Made by a program: the position numbers and the translations under genes
Shown: in pieces, positions 19,918 through 31,097 of the stretch
Position numbering within the stretch: the first letter of the stretch is position 1
How the letters are laid out: each line of letters begins with the position of its first letter
Notes under the pieces: generated by a model
What the model was told of the DNA's origin: nothing
The model's database searches: none
The model's input: the letters and a program-made list of their open reading frames with translations, nothing else
Assembly (NCBI RefSeq): GCF_020520425.1
Contig: NC_079487.1
Span: 129,106,385 to 129,170,384, forward strand
From: Spinacia oleracea
Taxonomy: Eukaryota; Streptophyta; Magnoliopsida; Caryophyllales; Amaranthaceae
Direction of reading: 5' to 3'
DNA length: 64,000 bases

Positions 19918-22900
19918 ATGAACAAGATAGACCCCTCCACTCAGAAGAAGTACAAAGAGTTCTCGAGAACTCACAAAATCCCTGACCCGATGATCATTGT
20001 CGCATGGAACTGCAGAGGGATAGCTCGCAGAGGGTTCCAAGCTAACTTGCGCTACCTGTATGATGAACACTTGCCCCAAATCCTCATCCTGACTGAAACC
20101 AAAACTAGCCCAAAACACACTGAGCGCCTTATGAAGAAGACCCATTTTGAGAACTATGTACTGGCTGAACCGTATGGGCTCTCTGGCGGAATAATAGACA
20201 TATGGAGCCCCCAGTTCATCAATTTTCAGATGATTGGGAAGGATCTCCATGCTATTCACGGCGTTGTGGAGGTAAACACTTCTAACCCTTTTCAATTTTT
20301 ACTTTCAGCAATTTATGCTAGTACAAAGTTTAAAAGTAGAGTAGAATCATGGCATGAATTAATAGATATGTCCAACCATGTTTCTGTGCCTTGGGTTGTA
20401 ATGGGAGATTTTAATAAAATCACTTGCCAATCGGATAAACTTGGGGGAAATAGAATAAAACAGTACAGAGCTGATAGGTTTGTAGATGCAATGAATGAAT
20501 GTGGCTTGATAGATGCTGGTAGTGTAGGAAGTAGATTTACATGGTTCAACAAGCAAAAGGACAATCCCATTTATCAAAAATTAGATAGGGCTTGGTTAAA
20601 TATGCATTGGCTAAACATGTTTCCTAACACAACTGTTCATAACCTCCCCAGAGGGACATCAGACCATAATCCAATTAAACTTATGACTGACCACAAAGAT
20701 GAAAGGGTTGTCCATACCCACCCTCTGTTTAAACTGGAACCACTATGGTATGCTGAACCAGGATTTATTGACATGGTTAATGAGAACCTGAATACTGATT
20801 GCTCTAGCCTTGTTCCTAAACTAAATAATATTTCAAAAAAAATGTCTTCTTGGGCAAAGCAAAACATAGGGAATTTCCAAAAAAAAGGGAGAACTCTGTC
20901 TGCTAGGTTAAAAGGGATTCAAAAGGCCCTTGAAACTAGACCAACCAGTAGGCATCTACTGGAATTAAATGAGGAACTCTCCAAGGAGCTGAGCCTAATT
21001 TATGAACTGCAAGAAGCCTTCTGGATGGCCAGGGCAAGGTCTAATTGGATCAAGAGTGGGGATGCTAATACTGGATTCTTTCATAAGTCAGTAATCATAA
21101 GGAGGAGAAGAAATAAGATCTCAAAACTTAATTCTGATGTTGGTGTTAGTGTTGAAGGACCTGAACTAGTTCCCCACATTGTCTCCTATTTCACTAAACT
21201 CTTCACCTCTGAAAGCACTGTTTCCCCATGTGAGGACCAACATTACACTAATGAAATTAGTATAGACCACCCAACCTCCATTGAGGAAGTAGGAAGAGCA
21301 GTTTTTCAATTAGGAGCCCTCAAAGCACCAGGTAAAGATGGCCTCCATGCCTTCTTCTACCAACAACATTGGGGAAATCTTTGGCAAGACACCTATAACT
21401 TTGTAGATAGCATCCTCCAGAATAGGTTCTTCCCCAACTCAGTGAATGATACCACCATCTGCATTATCCCTAAGTCTGAACACCCAGAAACAATCAAGCA
21501 ATTCAGACCCATCATCCTTTGTAATGTCAACTACAAGATTGTTTCCAAAGTCTTAGTGAATAGAATCAGACCTCACCTTGGTAACCTAATTTCTCCCAAT
21601 CAGAATAGTTTCCTCCTAGGGAGAGGTTGTGAGATAAACTACATAGTTTCCTCTGAAATTCTACACTCCATGAAAACCAGGAAAGGCAAATTTGGGTGGT
21701 TTGCTTTTAATATTGATCTAGAAAAGGCCTATGATAGGTTGGAGTGGAATTTCATTAGGTTTTGTTTAGCCAGAAAAGGTTTCAGCAAAAACTCCTGTGA
21801 CCTGATTATGAACTGTGTAGCCTCCCCATCCACATCCATCATTGTTAATGGTCAACCATCTCCCAGTTTTAGAACTTCCAGAGGTATTAGACAAGGAGAC
21901 CCTTTATCACCATACATATTCATCCTTTGCATGGAATACCTTGCTGACCTCATCACAGAATCAGCAACAAAAGAGGACTGGAAACCCTTCTGCCTTAGGA
22001 GGAATGGCATCCCAATAACTCATCTCATGTTTGCTGATGACCTCATTCTCTTTGGGGACACTTCTAGCAAAACTCTTCAAAGCATAAGAAATGTACTTGG
22101 GAAGTTTTGGGAGGTTTCTGGCCCAAAAGATGAACAATGAAAAGAGTAAAATGTACTTCTCAAAGCATACTCCTCAAGAACAAAAGGATCTGTTCTGTTC
22201 AGCCCTAGAAGTCCAACCTAGCCCAGACCTAGGTACTTACCTTGGATTCCCCTTGACTGATAAGAGGCCAACAAAGAACCAAACTGAATATGTCTGTAGG
22301 AACATTAAAAGTAGGTTGGCCTCATGGAAAGCAAAATGCCTGAGCAAAGCTGGAAGACTAGTCCTCATTAAGGCCTCCCTCACTGCCATAGCCAATTACT
22401 CCATGCAAGTACTTTATCTCCCCAAGAAAACCCTAAAAACAATTGACCAAATCTGTGCAAAATTCTTGTGGGATTCTGAACCTCAAGCCCAGAAAACTCA
22501 TCTAGTAACTTGGCTTAAATCCTGTGGGGATATGAAATTAGGGGGGCTAAGTATCAGAGCAGCAATTATTATGAACCAAGTTTTAATGGCCAAACTCTGC
22601 TGGAAGTTTGACACAAACACAAACCTGGCCAGTAAGCTTGTGAAGGATAAGTACATTGAGAACAGACCCTACCCCACTCCCTTCCACAAGGGTTCTAATA
22701 TATGGCAGAATGTTGGGAAAGGGTGGGATCTATACCAAAAGTTTTCTGCTTGGTACATTGGGGATGGGAAAAATATCAACCTCTGGCATGACAATTGGAC
22801 AGGAAAAGGTCCCCTTAGATCTCTAGTGGTTGGTCCAATGAACACAGGTGAGGAAAACCAAAAACTCAGTAGCATTATAAGTAATGGGAAGTGGAACATC

Positions 22901-24084
22901 AAGTACCTTTCCTTCATCCTCCTTGCTGACCTAGTCCTATGGATTCAAGCCATCCCTCTACCCCAATTTGGAAGAGATGGCCCCTACTGCTCCCTTACCT
23001 TAGGCTTAAAGTTTGACTCAAAAACTGCATATAACACCATTTGGAGGAACCTCTTCCCTGAACTTTTACCAAATGACAAATGGAGTTATATCTGGAAAGC
23101 CAGATGCCCACCCATGATACAATTCTTTCTCTGGCTCATCCTATGGAAAAGGCTCCCAACAGCTTGCCATTTAGCCAGCAGGCACATCATCCCTAACCCC
23201 CACTGCATCTTTTGTCCCACTGCCCAAGAAGACATGGCACACATTTTCCTACATTGCCCTAGAGCTCAGGAAATGTTGATTTTGAATACTGGGTTCTTGA
23301 AAATTTAAAAACCAACAGTACTGATCCAAATCCTAACAAACCCCTCCCCCAAACTCTGTTTGCCTTTTGCTTGTGGAGGATATGGATCAGGAGAAACATG
23401 TGGGCTTTTCAAAAGGAAAATAAAAACATCACCCCCTGGTGTCAGCAAACCATGTGGCTCTCAAATGAGTTTGAACAGTTCCACACCACCCAAGTTAATC
23501 AGCCAAAGCCAATGCATATAGAACCCAAACCCCAATCTCAGTTTTTTATAAAATGTGATGCCACCTTTTGCAGTACCACACTCTTTGCTTCCTATGCTAT
23601 TGTATGCAGGGATCCAAATCACATATTCATAGCAGGTGTAGCTCGTACTTTCACATCAAACTCAGCAAAGACTGCAGAAGCACAATCAATCCTTCTTGCA
23701 GTCTCCTGGAGTGTCAACAACAACTGGCAAAACACAACAATATACTCAGATTGTAAAGCTGCAGTACAAGAGCTAAATGATGACCAAGCACCAACTACAA
23801 ACCTCACTAACTTGTATGGAAAATGCAGGGCATTGCAAAGAAGCCACGGGAGCCTATGTGTGAAGTTCCAAAGAAGAGAGCAACTCTTGGAGGTGGACTA
23901 CGTGGCAAAGAAGGCCAAGGCCCGGTTGAGTCTGTTGGATCAAGGCGTTAAAATTTCCCCCCCACCCATCTTAGCTAATGATATCTCTAGTAACAATGAA
24001 ACTTATTTTTTGGGAGCATGCTTGCTTCATAATTATGCCATAAGTGGCTGTATTTTTGCCTCCGAAAGGAGTGGGGCATCATGA
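19918..24084 (+). pseudogene. LINE ORF2: endonuclease-reverse transcriptase-RNase H, frame-broken
   Basis: The polyprotein cuts target DNA and copies LINE RNA. In order: an exonuclease-endonuclease-phosphatase domain (VAWNCRG, ETKTS, GDFNKI, TSDHNPI), reverse transcriptase (KAPGKDGLHAFFY, AFNIDLEKAYDRLEW, SRGIRQGDPLSP, and catalytic FADD near 22030), the zf-RVT region (WSYIWKARCPP...CIFCPTAQEDMAHIFLHC), and an RVT_3 RNase H (KCDA, AEAQS, SDCKAAV, VDYVAKKA). The frame from 19918 ends at 22140, overlapped by the continuing frame at 22091-23308. A shift near 22124, where an extra C lies in 'ggcccaaaag', explains this. A second shift near 23280 moves RNase H into a third frame (to 24084). There are no other obvious breaks, so inactivation is recent. 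Confidence 0.88.
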
Positions 24085-24165
24085 ACAAACCGTTACAACC
24101 TTTTGATGTTTATATTTAAATAAAGTGACTCGTTTTCAACCAAAAAAAAAAACAAAAATAAGGGT

Positions 24166-25270
24166 CTGTGTATATACAGAGTAATATACAATAAGTTGTA
24201 AAGTTGAATTTTCTTTCTCAATTGTAATTTATTTGTATTGTTTCAGTAATCTCATTCACACCAAAAAAAAAAAAAAAAAAAAACGGGTGGTAGTTACAAT
24301 CGCTAGGCGAACGGTATCCAGTAGTTTGTAGATGGGAGTAATTGCCTAATGTTAATAATTGGGGGTCATGTTAGATTTAGCGGGTAGACATTATTGATGA
24401 GTACAATAAATGAAAATAGTGTATGATAGCAGATAGATGCAATAAACAAATCAAAGGAAATCTTGAATTGGGGCCATTTATGACAAACACCATTTCAACG
24501 TCATACATTTCATCTTATCGACCTTTCATATTAAGTCATCCTAATGAGTGACCCTGATTGAATACAAGAAATCCAACGGTAAAGATCAAAAAGTAACCAT
24601 GATTACGAAATTATTGTAGTCATTATAAAACTATCCTATAAAGCTTGATCGATCTTTTACCAAATTGGTTACTTTTACAATTTTATTTACCAAAATGGCT
24701 ACTTTCAAATTCTATTTATCAAACTGACTACTATTTATTTACCAAAATGACTATTTTGACTTTGAGGCAAAAAAAAAAAAACCAATAAAACCGACTTGGT
24801 TTGGTTTTTTTTTCTTCTATATATATATATATATATATACAGTGAACTGGTTTTTTTTTTACTGAAAAACATAAATTACAAACCAAAGGGTATTTGTAAA
24901 AAAAAAATAACTTGTACCAAAAAAGTACTTAGATATACTAGTACCATGACTATCATCACACTGGGTCAGAGCGCGTTCCAAATTGGATACAATATATATC
25001 GGTCGTTATAGGCCTGTCTTTTCCCTCTAAGTTGACACAATGTAATGCAGTATAAGCATCAAGCTCAACCGTGTCCAATTCGATCATTAACATCAGGCAC
25101 TCCTACATACGAAGTACTTACCAATTGTCCTCTTGGAATCTTCAATCGAAAAATATTAGGGTTTATGAATATCAATAGTCAATTGGCCAGACTCATGCAG
25201 TAACATCGATCAAATTTGGTATAAGAAAAAATAAAAAGAACCCAAAAATATATATAAAAAAGGGAGCAAT
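24166..25270. other. Intergenic with a MULE end fragment
   Basis: From about 24652 to 24850 the sequence ('gatcttttaccaaattggt' and 'accaaaatgactattttgac') matches the left end of the MULE at 37390, but no matching right end follows. A (ta)n microsatellite lies near 24819. No gene was recognised. Confidence 0.6.
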
Positions 25271-25274
25271 CCAT

Positions 25275-25545
25275 GGACTATGGACCACGGTGTACGGTGA
25301 TCATATATAGTGCACCAAAAGAACATAGGTGCATAAGCAGAAGAACATCATACTACGATAAAAGAACATGCGATATAATATAACACTTTTTTGTTATAAA
25401 AAATAATAATATTATTTCACTATTTATTAAAAGTATAAATAAAAAAAAATCATGTTCTTTTCACGTAATCAAATGTTATTTTAATTATATACTAGTGTTC
25501 TTAAGGTGCACCGTACTCACGGTGCACCATGGTCCACCTTCTAAA
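25275..25545. mobile_element. MITE with 'ccatggtccac' inverted ends
   Basis: 'atggaccacggtgtacggtg' on the left and the inverted 'caccgtactcacggtgcacc' on the right bound about 270 bp of AT-rich sequence with several 'aaagaacat' words. It resembles the MITE at 37073-37325, which has similar 'gtgcac' ends and 'agaacatat' interior. The exact target duplication is unclear. Confidence 0.55.
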
Positions 25546-25797
25546 TTGGAAAAGGGAGTCCCTAAAAGAAACCAAATCGTTTCATTAATCTAAAAAAAAA
25601 AAATCAAACCGTACCGGAATTTTTAACCCGTACGTGGTTATTAAGATTGAGAATTGAAAAGATAATGAAGAGCACTGTGAAGCTACAACCAAACATCAAT
25701 CTATGGCAGCCCTAGCTTGATCAATTAGCCTATTATCAAGAATACTTGGTGTATAGAGAAGTCGTCCCTACTTGCCAATTGCCATATATGTCATCAA

Positions 25798-25860
25798 TAA
25801 TGCATGGGATTATGGGTTGTATAAAAAGGGAGTGTACCCTCCTCTTCAAAACACACAAAC
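25798..25860 (+). promoter_or_regulatory. Core promoter of double-knottin gene 2
   Basis: TATAAAAA at 25820-25827 is followed by 'gggagtgtaccctcctcttc' and 'aaaacacacaaac'. It is nearly identical to the block before gene 1, so the duplicated unit included the promoter and the two genes may be co-regulated. Confidence 0.8.
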
Positions 25861-25880
25861 AAAACCAAAAAAACATAATT

Positions 25881-26294
25881 ATGATTATGGGTGAGATGAA
25901 GGTGAAGAAATGGGTAGTAGGAAGTAAGGTGTTTCTCCTGCTAATAATTGCCATAATGGTTGGCACTTGTTGTGTGGTTGCCCGGAATATTCAATATTCC
26001 GAGCAGCCAGAGAAGGAGCAACAACTGCTCTTGAAGATTTCAAACATCCTGCTTGAAGGTGTCCGAGGCGGCGGCGGTGGTGGTGTTAATGATGATAACA
26101 ATCTGAGTTGCTGGGCACAAGGCGAAGCTTGCAGCCCTTTTATTTCAAGCAAGCGGTGCTGTGACGGTTATTCATGCGATAGTTATAGAGGAAGATGTGA
26201 ATGGTGTCCAAGGAAGGGGGATTCTTGCGGTTTAAACGACCCTTGTTGCCCTGGCTTATCCTGCAATGATTGGCTCAAAGGTACATGCAGTTAA
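25881..26294 (+). CDS. Secreted double-knottin peptide 2
   Basis: This 137-residue precursor is a paralogue of the gene at 15905. It begins MIMGEMKVKKWVVGSKVF, with a signal segment ending near TCCVVA. A charged spacer (YSEQPEKEQQLLLKISNILL) and a Gly6 tract precede 12 cysteines: C-x6-C-x8-CC-x4-C-x6-C, two residues, C-x6-C-x5-CC-x4-C-x7-C. The second domain (CPRKGDSCGLNDPCCPG) is closer to that of gene 1 than the first, which has changed loops. The first ATG downstream of the TATA box is at 25881; the ATG at 25887 corresponds to the gene 1 start. The frame stays open further upstream, but that part is promoter. It probably acts outside the cell as a defence peptide; this is inferred from family resemblance only. 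Confidence 0.85.
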   Translation: MIMGEMKVKKWVVGSKVFLLLIIAIMVGTCCVVARNIQYSEQPEKEQQLLLKISNILLEGVRGGGGGGVNDDNNLSCWAQGEACSPFISSKRCCDGYSCDSYRGRCEWCPRKGDSCGLNDPCCPGLSCNDWLKGTCS

Positions 26295-26834
26295 AATCGA
26301 TCTTCAAATTCTGTCAGAAAAATATATCTGGCTATCCGATCCGTTCTGTTTGGAATTGCGAATTATCGCTTTGTATTTGTATTACTACTACTATACTACT
26401 TCTATCATTGCATATGAGTAGTACTTACGTAGGTTATGATTATTTATGTACGTGTCTTTCCCTTTCCCTTTCCCGTTGAGTACGTGTTTGGCAGTTGATC
26501 GATATATGCCTCATCGATCTTGTATTATTGTTGTTTATGTCGTCTATATGAAATAAAACAGTTTAATGTTGTGTTTTATATAATGAATTTATTTCTATTT
26601 CATGCATGTTCATCTTGTGATGCGATAATGACATAATGTGATCTAAGTACGTACATATGCATGCACGCTTAGACAAGCACGTACAGAGACAAGATAATTA
26701 ATCGTGCATTTTTTTAATTGTTTTTTAACCCATGTGGCGATGTACGTACGTTTATATTTATCCTTCACAATTACAACCGTTGCCAAAAGATTTCCCTTAG
26801 AAAATTAAAAAACCAAGATCTCGTATTAATTCTA

Positions 26835-27100
26835 CACTACAAAAAGTGTACTATTAATGATGGAAGATCCCGTCGTTAAATGCCAATAATCATTGATTAA
26901 TGACGGGTTTTCTATCGTGAACCTGTCATAAAAGGGGACCGTCGTTAATGTAAAATCTCGTCGTTAATCCGTCGTAAAAGGCATTTACGACGGTTGTTCC
27001 CGTTTTTGTTTGGTTGTTAGCCCCATCGCAAAATGTTTTTAAGATGGAATTTTTGACCAGTCATAATTAAGTTGTGGTTAAAGATACAATTTTATAGTTC
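26835..27100. mobile_element. CACTA-derived MITE (A), one end degenerate
   Basis: It starts CACTACAAAAAGTGTAC and contains multiple 'cgtcgttaa' and 'gacgg' words typical of CACTA (En/Spm) subterminal repeats. The right end near 27100 no longer matches. It lies in opposite orientation to the related copies at 28940 and 33089. Confidence 0.7.
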
Positions 27101-28140
27101 TATCTTTAATTTGCAACTAAATGAAGTATGAATTAACTTGTGTTACCGGCTTAATCGGGTCCGATCGAATGGTTATCTATTTAACAACGCGGATGCTGTA
27201 GCCTTATCCATTAAGTTATGGTATACGAAGTATTACATGTACTGCCTCCAACTACTTTCGAAAATTTGTGAGAAAAAAATGACGTGGCCGGCTATGGGCG
27301 GGGATATAGGAGAAATATAAATAATATTTCCTCCGTCTCGCACCGGTTTGATCATCAGTGCAGAGTTTAACACTTGAATTGACTGGGTCGTGTCAAGAGC
27401 GGGTCAGGCCCAAACTTAAATGAAATGAGTCGATTCGAATCATAATTTAAACAAGCTAGTCATATTCAATCAGGTCGAGTTATAGACCATTTAGCATAAC
27501 CCAACCCGGTCTGACCCATTTTTTAAAAAAGAAAATGAGTATACGAGTCACATGCAACCTAAAAATACTTGTAGTGTATATTATCAATCTATCGTACTCC
27601 CCATTGCACGTCACCTCTTTAAAAAGCATCCTCATTCGAAACAATGCTCGAACGTCATTTTACTTTCAATTTTTTCAGAAAGCATGCAAAAATTTTGATC
27701 TCCTTATGTAACTAACCTTTTGTAATTGTGTTCTTTAAGCTAATGTAAAAAAAAAAAAGAAAAAGAAGTATAAACATCACAAATTGAAAAAAATAATTCA
27801 AACAAGTGTCACAAATTAAGATCAACACAAAACAATAATAATAATTAAGCATCAAGTGGTGATTGTCCCTACTTTATTGAATGTGTATACCAAATTTACT
27901 GTTTCGCCAACAATAATAAAAATCAATAATAGCTAGTAGTAAAAGTCATACGTAGCAAATAGTGAAGTATATTAGACTAATAGTATGTACGTAGTAATCA
28001 ATAACAATGCATGACAACAATAGATATTGTCATATTGATGATTGAAATAATACTACATCGTTTTACAATATATGTAATGTTTTATTTTACAAGTATTACA
28101 ACGCGTTTCTTGAGGCATTCATATATCAAATTGTGAAATA
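27101..28140. other. Intergenic, no gene seen
   Basis: AT-rich sequence. Around 27390-27530 there is a block of 'gggtcaggcccaa', 'tgggtcgtgtc' and 'acccaacccggtctgaccc' words, which resembles the interior of plant hAT MITEs but has no clear ends. Confidence 0.45.
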
Positions 28141-28414
28141 AAATGTAATATTAGATAATGGTTATTTAAAGGGACTCTCCCCTCTTCAAAACACAATTTA
28201 CACATAATCCAAACAAATTAAATCAAAACAAAAAAAGACATGGAGAAATGGATACGAAGTAAGGTGCTTCTCTTGCTTATAATTGCTACAATGGTTGGCA
28301 CTAATTTTACTATGGCCGGCTGTCCGGAATGAATTTTCCGAGCAGCCGAAAATGGAGCAACTGCTCTTAATGATTTCCAACATCATGCTTGAAAGGAGTC
28401 GAGGCAATGATAAT

Positions 28415-28866
28415 TGTTAGAGTTATGGTGTATCTAGGTTTTTAGTATGTTTAGGAAACTAGAATTGTGTTAGTTTAGGAATCTAATAGAGTCCTAAACG
28501 ACTAAACCCATTATAGTTATGTTATGGTTTCCTATATAAACCAATGATGTAGCCATGTTATAATTAAGCGATTCAATTATATTATTGTCAATCAATATAA
28601 TAAGAAAATGAGACGACTCTTTTTTGAACTATATCATAAACAAGTCTTCTTCTATCATTCTCTGTAAACCCATCGGCTAGATTTGTTAGCCTCTCAAAAG
28701 TTGAGATTTTTTTTAATGGACACGGTATATTGTTGACAATGATAGTATGGTTTATTAGTGCGTTTTTTTTCTTTGTTGTTGTTGTTGTTCTGGTGACTTG
28801 CGATTTGGCGGGATGAGTTGGCTTTTGTGCGATGTACTGAGTTGTGTTAGTTTAGATATCTAATAA
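28415..28866. mobile_element. LTR-like insertion in the knottin pseudogene (old fragment)
   Basis: It begins TGTTAGAGTTATGGTG, has a TATA-like 'cctatataaacc' and AT-rich downstream words, and reaches a CA near 28642. This gives about 228 bp resembling a small Copia-type solo LTR, followed by about 220 bp of uncertain origin. No internal protein-coding region is present. It is a fossil; the family assignment is weak. Confidence 0.35.
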
Positions 28867-28939
28867 TAATAATCTAAGTTACCATCCGACCACTCTTGCA
28901 TGGTGGGATGAATTGTTGCCGAGCAGTATTTGCAAATTT

Positions 28940-29198
28940 CACTACAAGAAATTGTATCTTTAACGACAACCTAATTACGACGGGTCAAAAATCCCGTCGC
29001 AAAAGCCTTTTGCGGCTGGGTTAACAACCAAACAAAGACCGTCGCAAATGTCTTTTACAACGGGTTAACGACAAGATTTTTTATTAACGACGACCCCCTT
29101 TTATAAAGGGTTCGCGACAGAAAATCCCGTCATTAATCAACGATTACTGGCCTTTAGCGACGGGATCTCCGTCGTTAATGGTACAATTATTTGTAGTG
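28940..29198. mobile_element. CACTA-derived MITE (B), inside the knottin pseudogene
   Basis: It starts CACTACAAGAAATTG, ends TTGTAGTG and is flanked by a 3-bp duplication (ttt), as expected for CACTA elements. The interior has repeated 'gacgggt', 'cccgtcg' and 'ttaacgac' subterminal motifs. It has no transposase. Confidence 0.88.
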
Positions 29199-29354
29199 TT
29201 TTCAAAGGTTGTTGGAGGTCGATAATACATGCGTATGGTGTCTTGGACCTGAGACTCTGGAAGTTCATGTGGTGCACTTGACTCGTCTTGCCCCGGTTAC
29301 ACCTGTAGTAGTTATGTTACCGCTATTTAATGCAAATAAGTAGTACGAAGCATA

Positions 29355-29692
29355 AATTATGTGGCGAGGAAAGCCAAAGTCTGGTTGAGTCTGTTGCATC
29401 CAAGAGTTGCACCACCCTACCAACCCCTAAAAATTTGGTGATATCTCTTTAACTACGACATTTCTGTTTTGAAAGATAATTTTTTGTGCACTATAGCCTA
29501 TAGGTGCCATGATTGGCTGCGTATTTGTACCGTCTAGTAGTGAAAGTTGATGAAATCAGCACAAACTTATCTACTGATGTATATCTTGATGATTTAGTAA
29601 TCTTTTTTGAAGGTAAAATTTTTTAAAGGTAAAAAATGATTTATTAATCTAATGCAGTGACTCATTTTGACCAAATATATGTTAAAAAAAAG
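29355..29692 (+). mobile_element. LINE 3' fragment
   Basis: 'gtctggttgagtctgttg', 'tgatatctctt' and 'gtgactcattttgacca' align in order with the RNase H end and 3' UTR of the LINE ending at 24150. Only the last 340 bp or so remain, immediately downstream of the knottin pseudogene. Confidence 0.7.
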
Positions 29693-30242
29693 GATCACAA
29701 AAGAGATTTTATCAACTTTTTATATATATATAAAAAAAAAAAAAGAGTTCTTATTTTACAAATGAGTTTGCGAAAATTTTGTTTGGGTTATGAAGTTTAC
29801 GTGTACTCCTTGCGAAGGCCCAGGCCCAATAAAGCTGTCCAAAATTCTGCAAATGCATTAAAATATCCCACCCATATGGCCAAAGTCCCAAAATCACCTT
29901 CTCTTTTTCCTCTCCTGCTCCTGTGCTCCATAGCATTTGTTGCCATGAAAATTCAATTAGTCTTTCCTTTACATATTCGGCAAGCTAACTCTTGAAGTGT
30001 TTGATGTCCGCAAAGGCCACATTAACACATACGGAACAAGCCATGCATCATGCATGCATGGAGCCATGGAGGGATCGACATCATACATCGATCAAAAGTT
30101 TGGGGCCAATTAGTAATTAATGTACCACCATCACAATAACAAGTTAAAAAGCACTAATTAGGATCGGAAGGGGGTGGCTATTTTGTTTAAGAACCATAAA
30201 TGCATTACGTTAAGTTACGTTGATGAACATGCATCAAAAGTA

Positions 30243-30541
30243 CTCCCTCCGTCCAGGAATACTTGCACCGCTTTTTTTATAAAGCCGTCCCCCATTACTT
30301 GCACCGTTTCTATAAATGGTAAACTTTTATTAATATTATATCAACTACCCTCTTCACATGCCATTTTGTGGTCCCATGCACCCTATCCCTACCTTTTTAA
30401 AAAGTTGTCACATATCCCTATCTATATTAAAAAATACCCCACTATCAACTATCATCTAATTAAATAATAAGTCAATTACTTTGTATTAAACTCTGTGTTG
30501 GTCAAACCAGTTCAAGTATTCCGAGACGAGAGGGATCGGAG
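30243..30541. mobile_element. Stowaway-like MITE
   Basis: It starts CTCCCTCCGTCCAGGAATAC and ends with the inverted 'gagagggatcggag', and is flanked by TA. Length is 299 bp. The interior differs from the 2218/63477 family. Confidence 0.8.
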
Positions 30542-30974
30542 TAGCATACATAATACACATTTCGAAGAAATTTCATCAGATAGTACGTACATGAGTAGTT
30601 TTTTGTATTGGATTTTACAAACGTACATGGTACATCACATCATTCGATCAGATGCATTACAACATAACACAATAGATAATGCCCTATACTGATACAGGAA
30701 GCTTCGGACACACAAGAAACCAAATCAAACAGTCTTACTCAAACTAGTTTGAAAGCAACATCACCTTGGGAAGATGTACGTCGTCGTGGTTGTGAAAAAT
30801 GTAGTTTAGTTATAATCTTATTACAAAAGTCGAGCACAATCATACACATGTGAATTATATATTACATTTGTAATATCTCTTGTGGTCTCAACGCGCGCAT
30901 AGTCCAAAGCTAGATCGTCATGCCTATAGTTGTGTACGTAAGTGTATTTTGTCACGGGGTCCAACATGCAGGGT

Positions 30975-30982
30975 TATAAAAA
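30975..30982 (+). promoter_or_regulatory. TATA box of double-knottin gene 3
   Basis: TATAAAAA in 'gggttataaaaagaag' lies about 120 bp upstream of the gene body. The 'gggttataaaaag' core resembles the promoters at 15820 and 25820, but downstream sequence has diverged. Confidence 0.6.
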
Positions 30983-31097
30983 GAAGACTAATATCAGAAA
31001 TGATCTAGTATAATTAAAATCAAAGAAAACACAAAAAAAAGCTAATAAGTATATATGGGAGAGATGAAGAAATGGGTATTAGGGAAAATGGTGCGCG

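Larger units (their letters stand above)
17510..24150 (+). mobile_element. Near full-length L1-type LINE
   Basis: An exact 15-bp target duplication (aacaaaaataagggt) lies at 17495-17509 and 24151-24165, with an A-tail just before the right copy. The order is a purine-rich 5' leader, ORF1 (17749-18855), an additional ORF (19144-19896), and ORF2 with apurinic endonuclease, reverse transcriptase, a zinc-binding C-terminal region and RNase H (19918-24084). A short 3' UTR and poly(A) follow. The exact duplication argues for a fairly recent insertion. ORF2 now has two frame breaks, so the copy is probably inactive. A related 3' fragment lies at 29355-29692. The element separates knottin genes 1 and 2. 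Confidence 0.93.
28241..29333 (+). pseudogene. Double-knottin pseudogene split by insertions
   Basis: Three separated blocks match the double-knottin genes in the correct order. 28241-28414 is the signal peptide and spacer region (start MEKWIRSKVLLLLI). About 28867-28939 contains the CC region ('tgttgccgagcagtatttgc'). 29207-29333 contains the second domain and the end ('ttgccccggttacacctgta'), nearly identical to gene 1. The gaps are an LTR-like insertion and a CACTA MITE. The leader also has a recognisable knottin-type promoter remnant ('cctcttcaaaacaca' near 28179). It is broken in several places and cannot encode the peptide. Confidence 0.88.

Noticed and set aside
18738-19985. 415-residue ORF overlapping LINE ORF1 and the extra ORF
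   Set aside because: From about 19140 on it is the wrong frame of the 19144-19896 ORF; only its first part might belong to ORF1.
23568-23756. Small ORFs on both strands in the LINE RNase H region
   Set aside because: Shadow frames of the RNase H coding sequence.
28415-28866. Complete LTR retrotransposon inside the knottin pseudogene
   Set aside because: Only an LTR-like piece of about 230 bp is visible, with no internal coding region or second clear LTR; kept as a weak fragment call.
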